From Firmicutes bacterium CAG:194 (lineage in GTDB: Bacteria; Bacillota; Clostridia; Lachnospirales; Lachnospiraceae), in the NCBI GenBank assembly GCA_000432915.1, contig HF995209.1, positions 1 through 50,705 of the forward strand: a stretch of 50,705 nucleotides of DNA, written 5' to 3'. Position numbers and translations under genes: made by a program. Below are positions 25,625-32,960 of the stretch, in pieces; positions within the stretch are counted from its first letter, which is position 1, and each line of letters opens with the position of its first letter. The notes beneath the pieces were generated by a model. That model had not been told where the DNA came from, did not search any database, and saw only the letters and a list, made by a program, of their open reading frames with translations.

Positions 25625-26485
25625 ATGAAGAAAAGAATCGTGCTACTGGGAGGAGATCTCAGACAGTATTATATGGCAAAATCTCTTATTCGTAAGGATT
25701 TTGCCATTTCTTATTATGGACTGAATTTCCCGCAGGAGGAACAGGGAGCACATCAGTGCAGGGATAAAGATGCTCTGTGGTCTGCCTTGCGGGAAGCGGA
25801 CGCACTCATATTACCGGATCCGGTCAGCCGGGATGGTATGACTGTCCGGGAAAATATGCTGGAGACACCCGTGCTTCTGGCAGAAGTGCTGCTGCATATG
25901 GATGGGCAGCAGCTTTTTGGCGGCAGGTTTCCGGTCAATATGGTGGCGGCTTCGGCAAAAAATAACTGTCGGTTGCATGATTTCGTGCAAAATGAAAGAT
26001 TACAGATCAAAAATGCAACTCTTATTGCAGAGGCTGCGTTGTTGGAAGCAAAGCTGCTGAGTGATGAAATGCTGCAGGGAAGTAATTGCCTGCTTATAGG
26101 CTATACGCTAGAGGCAAGACTGCTTGTGCAGTATCTGAAAGCATTTGGTGCATATGTGACAGTTGTGTCAACGATCGGACGGCGCAGACTGGAAGCAGAG
26201 GCATATGGCTGCGTCGGAATGGATGAGGTGCAGTTGTCGGAATCCGGTATAAAATGGAATTATGTGTTTCAGATAACAGGCGAAATAAAACTCGGGCGAA
26301 AGCTGCTCAATCTCATGCAGCCTGATACGGTGATCCTGGATTTGTCGGAAAAAGAGGACAGTGTCAATACGGTATACGGGCGGAGCCAGCATCTGACGAT
26401 CCGAAAATGTACAGATCTGCCCGGCAGATATGCGGCGAAGACAGTCGGAGAAGAATATGCTGATTATGTGGCATCTGTTATTTAA
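25625..26485 (+). CDS. Dipicolinate synthase subunit A-like protein
   Basis: This 286-residue protein resembles DpaA/SpoVFA, which with DpaB makes the spore core metabolite dipicolinic acid in the mother cell. The N-terminal IVLLGGDLRQYYMA and the later segment NCLLIGYTLEARLLVQYLKAFGAYVTVV match the two Rossmann-like parts. The glycine-rich turn that normally reads GYGRCG-like is GYTLEA here, so nucleotide binding may be altered. No DpaB flavoprotein gene is adjacent. It is a probable spore-related gene, but a distant dehydrogenase-like relative is possible. It lies 67 bases after purL with a hairpin over its ribosome site. Confidence 0.6.
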   Translation: MKKRIVLLGGDLRQYYMAKSLIRKDFAISYYGLNFPQEEQGAHQCRDKDALWSALREADALILPDPVSRDGMTVRENMLETPVLLAEVLLHMDGQQLFGGRFPVNMVAASAKNNCRLHDFVQNERLQIKNATLIAEAALLEAKLLSDEMLQGSNCLLIGYTLEARLLVQYLKAFGAYVTVVSTIGRRRLEAEAYGCVGMDEVQLSESGIKWNYVFQITGEIKLGRKLLNLMQPDTVILDLSEKEDSVNTVYGRSQHLTIRKCTDLPGRYAAKTVGEEYADYVASVI

Positions 26486-26548
26486 TTATATGATATGTAA
26501 CCGGCTGATATCTTGTTAGAAAATAAAAAGAGAATAGGATAACAAGAT

Positions 26549-26585
26549 AAAAAAGAACAGGACGGATATGAAATCTGCCCTGTTC
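26549..26585 (-). terminator. Terminator for the minus-strand membrane protein gene
   Basis: GAACAGG (26555-26561) pairs with CCTGTTC (26579-26585), extended by CGGAT/ATCTG with one mismatch. On the minus strand a T6 run follows the stem (A-run at 26549-26554). Confidence 0.75.
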
Positions 26586-26617
26586 GTTGTCTTTGCAAAA
26601 TTTTCTTCTATATGTAA

Positions 26618-27013
26618 TTATTCTGCCGAATCACTTGCAGCATCAGCAGCATTCTCATCAGAAGCTGTGTCACTTGCAGTATCTGTAGTGCTTTCATCAG
26701 AAGCTGTGTCGCTTACAGTATCTGTACTATCTGTAGCATCCGTGCTGTCAGTTGCTTCGCTGTTGTTTAAAATATTCATGATATTATTTGCAATATCTTC
26801 TGTTGAATTTTCTGAAGTTGTGCTTTGCTCGGACTGCTTCTTTGGTAATACAACATTAGTATAGTAAACCAGATAGCCACATCCGCCAACGATCAGAAGG
26901 GCGATCACAATACCGCAGATCCAGCTGATGATGCGTTTTTTCTTGGCTTTCTTTTCCAGTTCTTTTTTATTCTTTTTGGCGTTTTTGTAAGCCTCCATTT
27001 TTTTCTGGCTCAT
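26618..27013 (-). CDS. Small membrane-anchored protein with acidic repetitive tail
   Basis: This 131-residue protein has a strongly basic N-terminus (about 1-28, KKNKKELEKKAKKKR), one transmembrane helix (about 29-51, IISWICGIVIALLIVGGCGYLVYY), and a Ser/Thr/Asp/Ala-rich tail with SDTASDE-type repeats. The basic-helix-acidic order suggests the tail is outside the membrane. No known family is recognised, and such low-complexity tails vary quickly. The ATG at 27013 follows AGAGGA, and a promoter and terminator bracket the gene, so it is likely expressed alone. It is divergent from the metal-efflux operon. Confidence 0.75.
   Translation of the reverse strand: MSQKKMEAYKNAKKNKKELEKKAKKKRIISWICGIVIALLIVGGCGYLVYYTNVVLPKKQSEQSTTSENSTEDIANNIMNILNNSEATDSTDATDSTDTVSDTASDESTTDTASDTASDENAADAASDSAE
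26655..26732 (-). repeat. Two 39-bp tandem repeats in the acidic tail
   Basis: The sequence starting TCATCAGAAGCTGTGTC at 26655 recurs at 26694. The copies match over most of 39 bases, with a few substitutions mainly at the end. They encode a 13-residue unit, so the tail has probably changed length by slippage or recombination. Confidence 0.75.
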
Positions 27014-27046
27014 GGTAAAATCCTCTTTTCTGTTAGATATAATGGT

Positions 27047-27075
27047 ATTTTATGAAAATCTGTTCTTATTGTAAA
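27047..27075 (-). promoter_or_regulatory. Sigma-A-type promoter for the membrane protein gene
   Basis: On the minus strand TTTACA (27070-27075) and TAAAAT (27047-27052) are separated by 17 bases, about 34 bases upstream of the start at 27013. Confidence 0.5.
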
Positions 27076-27117
27076 GAATAATTGTGAAAAAAATATGATA
27101 AATAATGGAAAATAATA

Positions 27118-27145
27118 TTGACAGACAGATAACGAATGCTATAAT
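27118..27145 (+). promoter_or_regulatory. Consensus promoter of the metal-efflux operon
   Basis: A perfect TTGACA (27118-27123) and perfect TATAAT (27140-27145) with a 16-base spacer. Such a strong core fits a promoter held off by a repressor, and the operator lies immediately downstream. Confidence 0.85.
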
Positions 27146-27148
27146 GAA

Positions 27149-27174
27149 CATATGAACAGATATTCATATGAACA
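27149..27174 (+). promoter_or_regulatory. ArsR/SmtB-type operator
   Basis: ATATGAA (27150-27156) and TTCATAT (27163-27169) form a perfect 7-bp dyad around 6 bases, like operators of the SmtB/CzrA/CadC group. The word CATATGAACA also occurs twice, at 27149-27158 and 27165-27174, so two overlapping sites are possible. It covers the transcription start region. Confidence 0.7.
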
Positions 27175-27198
27175 TATACTCATACAAAGGAGGGCACT

Positions 27199-27564
27199 AT
27201 GAAGAAAATAGAAGGCGATGCTGAAAAATGTGATTGCATTCACGTACATGAGGATATCGTGGAAAAGGTAGAAGAGAAAATGCCGCAGGATGAACAGCTC
27301 GCAGATCTGGCTGAGTTCTTCCGCATCTTTGGAGATGCGACCAGGATCCGTATCTTATATGTGCTGATGTGTTCGGAAATGTGTGTCTGCGATATTGCCA
27401 CACTTCTGGGGATGACACAGTCTGCAATCTCCCATCAGCTCAGGGTGCTGAAGCAGATGGATCTTGTGAAGAACAGAAGAGAGGGCAAAACCGTATTCTA
27501 TTCTCTGGCAGATGGACATATTAAGACAATCCTGAGTCAGGGAATTGAACATATCAATGAATAA
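27199..27564 (+). CDS. ArsR/SmtB family metal-sensing repressor (CadC/CzrA-like)
   Basis: This 121-residue winged-helix repressor should leave DNA when it binds excess metal. FRIFGDATRIRILYVL and TQSAISHQLRVLKQMDLV are the DNA-binding core. Two sensory sites are visible: an alpha3-type site (MCVCDIA, plus N-terminal CDCIHVH as in CadC), and an alpha5 site (DGH followed ten residues later by HINE) as in Zn/Co sensors SmtB and CzrA. Cd/Pb and Zn sensing are both plausible. The ATG follows AAAGGAGGG. It heads the operon with the HMA protein and the P-type ATPase and probably represses it through the adjacent dyad. Confidence 0.93.
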   Translation: MKKIEGDAEKCDCIHVHEDIVEKVEEKMPQDEQLADLAEFFRIFGDATRIRILYVLMCSEMCVCDIATLLGMTQSAISHQLRVLKQMDLVKNRREGKTVFYSLADGHIKTILSQGIEHINE

Positions 27565-27598
27565 TAAAACAAAATCAAATCAAACGGAGGTAAGGAAC

Positions 27599-27820
27599 AT
27601 GAAAAAAACAGTTATTTTAGAGGATCTGGATTGTGCACACTGCGCAGGTAAAATCGAGGAAGCGGTAAATGAACTGAAAGACGTTGAAAAATGCAGCGTA
27701 AACTTCCTGACACAGAAGATGATCATCGATGCAGATGAAGCTGCTATGGATGGCATTTTAAAAGAAGCTAAGAAAATCGTAAAGAAAATTGAGCCGGATG
27801 TTACATTTACTGTAAAGTAA
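27599..27820 (+). CDS. Heavy-metal-associated (HMA) domain protein
   Basis: This 73-residue single-domain protein has the ferredoxin-like HMA fold, with metal-binding CxxC as DCAHCAGKIE (residues about 10-19), then the NFLTQKMII strand. Such proteins carry soft metal ions to a P-type ATPase. The ATPase downstream lacks an N-terminal HMA domain, so this gene probably supplies it in trans. The start at 27599 follows GGAGGTAAGG; an in-frame ATG at 27545 overlaps the repressor gene and is less likely. Confidence 0.9.
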   Translation: MKKTVILEDLDCAHCAGKIEEAVNELKDVEKCSVNFLTQKMIIDADEAAMDGILKEAKKIVKKIEPDVTFTVK

Positions 27821-27895
27821 ATGACAATGGTGAGGCAGAAGCAGTATCAGATATGCAGAGAATATGCAAGTATGTCTGGTAAGTGAGGACGAAGT

Positions 27896-29797
27896 ATGAC
27901 AAAGAAACTGAAAAAAAGACTCTATAGGATTATAGCGGGCGCGGTATGTTATGCAGCCTGCATGGCATTGGAAAAACTGGTACCTGTCAGTAACAACGTA
28001 TTACTGATCGCATTTCTGGTCACCTATTTTATTATAGGCGGCGATGTACTGAAAGGCGCAGCACAAAATATCATAAAGGGACAGATCTTTGACGAAAAAT
28101 TTTTGATGGTGATCGCAACGATCGGTGCATTTTTAAGCAGCCAGTATCCGGAGGCGGTAGCGGTAATGCTGTTTTATCAGATCGGTGAATGGTTCCAGTC
28201 ATATGCGGTCAATAAGTCCAGAAGATCGATCAAGGATCTGATGGATATCAGACCGGATTATGCAAATGTATATAATGAAGCAGGAGAGCTTGTCAGTGTA
28301 GACCCGGATGAAGTCAGCATTGGTACGACTATCGTGGTAAAGCCGGGCGAGAAGATCCCGCTGGATGGAGAAGTCATCAAGGGAGAAACTTCGTTAGATA
28401 CGATGGCACTGACCGGAGAAAGCCTGCCAAGAGAGATCCATACAGGAGACGAAGTCATTAGTGGCTGTATCAACTTATCCGGTGTGATCGAGGTAAAGAC
28501 AAGCAAGGAATTCGGGGAATCTACAGTAGCAAAGATTCTGAATCTGGTAGAAAATGCGACCGCAAAGAAAGCAGAAGCAGAAAACTTTATTTCCAAATTT
28601 GCAAAATACTATACCCCGATCGTCGTATTTTTAGCTGTTGCACTGGCGATCATCCCATCTATTATCACAGGCGCGTGGGGCAAATGGGTTTATCGTGCCC
28701 TTTGTTTCTTGGTTATTTCCTGCCCTTGTGCCCTTGTTATTTCTATTCCGCTCAGCTTCTTCGGTGGTATCGGCGCAGCAAGTAAAGCCGGTATTTTAGT
28801 AAAGGGAAGCAACTACTTAGAGGCACTTGCCAATGCAGAGACGATCGTTATGGATAAGACAGGCACATTGACAAAAGGACAGTTTGCTGTGACAAAGATC
28901 ATGGCAGTGAACGAATCCGAGCAGCGCGTCCTCGCGTACGGTGCGTTCGCTGAGCGTTTATCCACACATCCGATCTCCAAATCCATTATGGCTGCCTACC
29001 AGCAGAAGAATGGTGATATGACAATCATGTCATCGAATGAAGCGGTAGAAGAAAAAGCCGGATTCGGTGTGATCGCGCGCAAAGACAGCGGTAAGATCGC
29101 GGTCGGTAATGAAAAGCTTATGGCACATGTACTTGGTGCAGAGGCATGGGCTGCCTGCAAGGAAAAATATCTGGCAGGTGAAAAGGCATTATCCGAAGGA
29201 ACGATCTGTCATGTCGCATACAATGATACATACTGGGGCTTCTTACTGATCGAGGATCAGCTCAAAGAAGATGCAGCAGACTGTGTAACAGAGCTGAAAA
29301 AAGCAGGTATGCGGCTTGTTATGCTGACAGGAGACCAGAAGGGTGTTGCAGATAAGGTGGCAGGGCAGCTTGGTATTACAGAGTATTATGCAGAGCTTCT
29401 GCCGGGCGATAAAGTAGATCATGTAGAAAAGCTGCTGGCGGAAAAGTCGGAAAAAGGCAGGCTGATCTTTGTCGGAGACGGTATCAATGATGCACCGGTG
29501 CTTGCAAGAGCAGATATCGGTATCGCAATGGGCGGTCTCGGCTCCGATGCGGCGATCGAAGCAGCGGACATCGTTATCATGACGGATGAACCGGCTAAGA
29601 TCACGACAGCAATGCATATTTCCAAGGAAACTCTGAAGATTGTAAAACAGAACATTATCTTTGCAATCGGTGTAAAGGTTCTGGTACTGATTCTGGCAGC
29701 GCTTGGTGTAGCTTCCATGTGGTGGGCAGTATTTGCCGATGTCGGTGTTGCATTTATTGCGATTCTGAACGCCATGAGAGCGTTAAAGCTGAAATAA
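27896..29797 (+). CDS. Zn/Cd/Pb-exporting P1B-type ATPase
   Basis: This 633-residue pump has N-terminal membrane helices, the actuator domain with TGES (MALTGESLPRE), the metal-binding CPC in SCPCALVIS (Cys276-Pro-Cys278), the phosphorylated Asp320 in MDKTGTLTKG, the HP nucleotide motif in STHPISKS and GDGINDAPVLA. In the last helices, a Lys (AIGVKVLVL) and DVG (FADVGVAF) match the P1B-2 group (ZntA/CadA), so Zn2+, Cd2+ or Pb2+ is the likely substrate rather than Cu+. It has no HMA domain of its own. It ends the operon at a clear terminator. Confidence 0.94.
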   Translation: MTKKLKKRLYRIIAGAVCYAACMALEKLVPVSNNVLLIAFLVTYFIIGGDVLKGAAQNIIKGQIFDEKFLMVIATIGAFLSSQYPEAVAVMLFYQIGEWFQSYAVNKSRRSIKDLMDIRPDYANVYNEAGELVSVDPDEVSIGTTIVVKPGEKIPLDGEVIKGETSLDTMALTGESLPREIHTGDEVISGCINLSGVIEVKTSKEFGESTVAKILNLVENATAKKAEAENFISKFAKYYTPIVVFLAVALAIIPSIITGAWGKWVYRALCFLVISCPCALVISIPLSFFGGIGAASKAGILVKGSNYLEALANAETIVMDKTGTLTKGQFAVTKIMAVNESEQRVLAYGAFAERLSTHPISKSIMAAYQQKNGDMTIMSSNEAVEEKAGFGVIARKDSGKIAVGNEKLMAHVLGAEAWAACKEKYLAGEKALSEGTICHVAYNDTYWGFLLIEDQLKEDAADCVTELKKAGMRLVMLTGDQKGVADKVAGQLGITEYYAELLPGDKVDHVEKLLAEKSEKGRLIFVGDGINDAPVLARADIGIAMGGLGSDAAIEAADIVIMTDEPAKITTAMHISKETLKIVKQNIIFAIGVKVLVLILAALGVASMWWAVFADVGVAFIAILNAMRALKLK

Positions 29798-29814
29798 ATA
29801 TAGGAATTTTTCAG

Positions 29815-29851
29815 ACAGAGTATGGCGGCATGAGCTGCTGTACTCTGTTTT
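29815..29851 (+). terminator. Terminator of the metal-efflux operon
   Basis: ACAGAGTA (29815-29822) pairs with TACTCTGT (29841-29848), with additional inner G-C pairs, followed by TTTTA. Confidence 0.82.
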
Positions 29852-29910
29852 ATGTTATGGCGACGAGGAAAAAGATAAAATAAAAATTTCAAAAAAATGA
29901 AAAATAGATG

Positions 29911-29938
29911 TTGACAATATGATATTCTGTGTTATAGT
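29911..29938 (+). promoter_or_regulatory. Sigma-A-type promoter for clpB
   Basis: A perfect TTGACA (29911-29916) and TATAGT (29933-29938) are 16 bases apart, 36 bases before the clpB start. Neither a CIRCE dyad nor a clear CtsR heptad repeat is seen around it. Confidence 0.7.
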
Positions 29939-29973
29939 TGAAATAGAACAGATACAACGAGGAGGTGTCTAGT

Positions 29974-32565
29974 ATGAATATTCAAAAATTTACACAGAAA
30001 TCCCTGGAAGCTGTCAATGGTTGTGAAAAGCTTGCTTATGAGTTTGGCAATCAGGAGGTGGATCAGGAGCATCTTCTTTATAGTCTGCTTACAATCGATG
30101 ACAGCCTGATCTTAAAGCTCATCGAGAAAATGGAGATTAATAAAGAGCACTTTTTAGATAGAAGTAAAGCCGCGATCGAGAAAAAGACAAAGGTCAGTGG
30201 CGGACAGATTTATATGAGCAAGGCTTTGAATGAAGTTCTTCTTATGGCAGAGGATGAGGCAAAGGCAATGGGAGACGAATATGTTTCCGTAGAGCATTTG
30301 TTCTTATCGCTGTTAAAGCATCCGAATGCTGAGATCAAAAAGCTGTTTGCGGAATACGGACTGACGCGGGAGCGCTTTTTGCAGGCTCTGTCCACAGTAC
30401 GTGGCAACCAGCGTGTGACAAGCGATAACCCGGAAGCTACCTATGATACACTGGAAAAATACGGACAGGATCTGGTAGAGCGTGCAAGATCGCAGAAGCT
30501 TGATCCGGTCATTGGACGTGATAACGAGATCCGTAATGTGATCCGTATTTTGTCCCGTAAGACGAAAAACAATCCGGTACTGATCGGTGAACCGGGTGTC
30601 GGTAAAACGGCGGTTGTAGAAGGTCTGGCACAGCGTATCGTCAGAGGCGATGTACCGCAGACCTTAAAGGATAAAAAGATCTTTGCGTTGGATATGGGCG
30701 CACTTGTTGCAGGTGCCAAATATCGTGGTGAGTTTGAAGAGCGTCTGAAAGCTGTGCTGGAGGATGTCAGAAAGAGCGAGGGACAGATCATTCTGTTTAT
30801 TGATGAGCTGCATACGATCGTCGGTGCAGGCAAGACAGACGGTGCACTTGATGCCGGCAATATGTTAAAGCCGATGCTGGCGCGTGGTGAGCTGCATTGT
30901 ATCGGTGCGACGACACTGGATGAATACAGACAGTATATTGAGAAGGATGCAGCACTGGAACGTCGTTTCCAGACCGTTATGGTCGAAGAGCCTACGGTGG
31001 AAGATACGATATCCATCCTGCGTGGTTTAAAAGAGCGTTATGAAGTATTTCATGGTGTGAAGATCATGGATAACGCACTTGTCAGTGCGGCAGTTTTATC
31101 GAACCGTTATATTACGGACAGATTTTTGCCGGATAAAGCGATCGACCTTGTTGATGAGGCATGTGCCCTGATCAAGACAGAGCTGGATTCCATGCCGACC
31201 GAGCTGGATGAAATGCGCCGTAAAGTGATGCAGATGGAGATTGAGGAAGCTGCGCTGAAGAAGGAAGATGACAGTCTTTCCAAAGAACGACTTGCCAACC
31301 TGCAGAAGGAACTGGCAGAACTGAAAGAGAAATTTAACAGCCAGAAAGCAACCTGGGAAAACGAAAAGAATTCCGTACAGAGGCTGCAGAAAATGCGTGA
31401 GGAGATCGAGTCTGTCAACAACGAGATCCAGATCGCACAACGGGAAGGCAATCTGGAGAAAGCCGCAGAGCTTTCCTATGGCAAACTGCCAAATCTGAAG
31501 AAGCAGCTTGAAATAGAAGAGGAAAAGGTAAAATCAGAGGATCTTTCTCTTGTGCATGAAAATGTCAATGAGGAAGAAATCGCAAAGATCGTATCCCGCT
31601 GGACAGGCATTCCGGTTGCAAAGCTGACGGAAGGAGAACGGAATAAGACACTGCATCTGGATGACGAGCTTCATAAGAGAGTCATCGGACAGGATGAAGG
31701 TGTGACAAAGGTGTCAGAAGCTATTATCCGTTCCAAAGCAGGCATCAAGGATCCGACAAAGCCGATCGGTTCGTTCCTGTTCTTAGGACCTACCGGTGTT
31801 GGTAAGACGGAGCTTGCAAAAGCGCTTGCTGCCAGCCTGTTTGATAATGAGAATAATATGGTGCGTATCGATATGAGTGAGTACATGGAGAAATACTCTG
31901 TGTCACGTCTGATCGGAGCACCTCCCGGATATGTCGGTTATGAGGAAGGTGGTCAGCTGACAGAAGCAGTCCGCCGCAGACCGTACAGCGTTGTTTTGTT
32001 TGATGAGATCGAGAAGGCGCATCCGGATGTATTTAATGTGCTTTTGCAGGTACTGGATGATGGCCGTATCACAGATTCACAGGGCAGAACGGTAGATTTC
32101 AAAAATACCATTCTGATCATGACATCCAATATCGGTGCATCCTATCTGCTGGATGGCATCAATGAGGATGGCACGATCAAGCCGGAGGCAGAAGCAGCAG
32201 TCATGAATGACCTGCGTAATCATTTCAGACCGGAATTTTTAAACCGTCTGGATGAGACGATCCTGTTTAAACCGCTGACAAAGAGCAACATCAGTGGCAT
32301 CATCAATCTGCTCGTAGATGATCTGAACAAACGGCTTGCTGATAAGGAGATTTCTATCAGGCTGACAGATGCAGCCAAGCAGCATATTGTGGAAAACGGA
32401 TATGATCCTGTTTACGGTGCAAGACCGCTCAAGCGTTATATGCAGAAATATGTGGAAACACTGTCTGCAAAGCTGATTCTGGAGGATAAAGTAAAGCCGA
32501 AGGACACGATCGTGATCGATGAAAAAGACGGCGAGCTGACAGCTTATTGCGAGAGCTTTGCCTGA
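29974..32565 (+). CDS. clpB: Chaperone ClpB (Hsp100 disaggregase)
   Basis: This 863-residue AAA+ protein rescues aggregated proteins, usually with DnaK. The N-terminal Clp repeat domain (about 1-145) is followed by AAA-1 with Walker A GEPGVGKT at 205, a coiled-coil middle domain (about 400-525), and AAA-2 with Walker A GPTGVGKT at 605. The long middle domain separates ClpB from ClpC/ClpA, and no ClpP-binding IGF loop is seen. The start at 29974 (ATG) was preferred to an in-frame GTG at 29965 because the latter lies inside the GGAGG site. It has its own promoter. Confidence 0.96.
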   Translation: MNIQKFTQKSLEAVNGCEKLAYEFGNQEVDQEHLLYSLLTIDDSLILKLIEKMEINKEHFLDRSKAAIEKKTKVSGGQIYMSKALNEVLLMAEDEAKAMGDEYVSVEHLFLSLLKHPNAEIKKLFAEYGLTRERFLQALSTVRGNQRVTSDNPEATYDTLEKYGQDLVERARSQKLDPVIGRDNEIRNVIRILSRKTKNNPVLIGEPGVGKTAVVEGLAQRIVRGDVPQTLKDKKIFALDMGALVAGAKYRGEFEERLKAVLEDVRKSEGQIILFIDELHTIVGAGKTDGALDAGNMLKPMLARGELHCIGATTLDEYRQYIEKDAALERRFQTVMVEEPTVEDTISILRGLKERYEVFHGVKIMDNALVSAAVLSNRYITDRFLPDKAIDLVDEACALIKTELDSMPTELDEMRRKVMQMEIEEAALKKEDDSLSKERLANLQKELAELKEKFNSQKATWENEKNSVQRLQKMREEIESVNNEIQIAQREGNLEKAAELSYGKLPNLKKQLEIEEEKVKSEDLSLVHENVNEEEIAKIVSRWTGIPVAKLTEGERNKTLHLDDELHKRVIGQDEGVTKVSEAIIRSKAGIKDPTKPIGSFLFLGPTGVGKTELAKALAASLFDNENNMVRIDMSEYMEKYSVSRLIGAPPGYVGYEEGGQLTEAVRRRPYSVVLFDEIEKAHPDVFNVLLQVLDDGRITDSQGRTVDFKNTILIMTSNIGASYLLDGINEDGTIKPEAEAAVMNDLRNHFRPEFLNRLDETILFKPLTKSNISGIINLLVDDLNKRLADKEISIRLTDAAKQHIVENGYDPVYGARPLKRYMQKYVETLSAKLILEDKVKPKDTIVIDEKDGELTAYCESFA

Positions 32566-32633
32566 GCAAAAAAACGGGAAGAAAATCGTTTGATTATCTT
32601 TTAAAATCAATGGTTTCATGGTAATCTATAAGA

Positions 32634-32717
32634 GAGCCTTAGCTATTTATGCGGAAGCGTTATGGCTAAGGCTCATTTTGTATAATAAAAAAATTTTTTT
32701 GTTATACAAAATGAGCC
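32634..32717 (+). promoter_or_regulatory. Two mutually exclusive hairpins between clpB and the DUF4250 gene
   Basis: Hairpin A: GAGCCTTAGC (32634-32643) pairs with GCTAAGGCTC (32665-32674), capped by an inner GC/GC stem with a GGAA (GNRA-type) tetraloop. Hairpin B: the arm starting GGCTCATTTTGTATAA (32670) pairs with the arm ending TTATACAAAATGAGCC (32717) through 24 base pairs including A7/T7, with one T-G pair and almost no loop. GGCTC at 32670-32674 belongs to both, so only one can form. B ends 11 bases before the ribosome site of the DUF4250 gene. It may be an attenuator, a processing site or a repeat-element remnant. Confidence 0.65.
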
Positions 32718-32740
32718 GGAAGATGAACAGGGGTGAGACG

Positions 32741-32914
32741 ATGATACCAAAAGATCCGGTTATGCTGCTGAGCTTTGTGAATCTGAAGCTGCGTGATTAT
32801 TACAGCAGTCTGGACGATATGTGTGACGGACTGGATGTCAGCAAGCAGGAGATTACAGAAAAGCTGGCGCAGATCGATTATCATTATGACGCAGGCAGAA
32901 ATCAGTTCTGTTAA
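32741..32914 (+). CDS. DUF4250 family protein
   Basis: This 57-residue protein matches the small DUF4250 family: IPKDPVMLLSFVNLKLRDYY, a helix-turn-helix-like middle (LDDMCDGLDVSKQEITEKL) and YDAGRNQF at the end. Function is not established; the layout suggests a compact helical protein, possibly nucleic-acid binding (inference). The start at 32741 follows AGGGGTGA; an upstream in-frame ATG at 32618 would run through the hairpins and is rejected. Confidence 0.85.
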   Translation: MIPKDPVMLLSFVNLKLRDYYSSLDDMCDGLDVSKQEITEKLAQIDYHYDAGRNQFC

Positions 32915-32960
32915 AGTGAAATGGGTTTGATGTATAGGGTGAGTTATGGGAGAGAAAAAA

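Noticed and set aside
29911..29973. CIRCE or CtsR operator for clpB
   Set aside because: No TTAGCACTC/GAGTGCTAA dyad and no direct heptad repeat of the CtsR type could be found by eye.
32566..32740. Hairpin pair as a simple clpB terminator
   Set aside because: Hairpin A is followed by ATTTTG only and hairpin B by GGAAG, so neither is a standard Rho-independent terminator, although weak termination remains possible.
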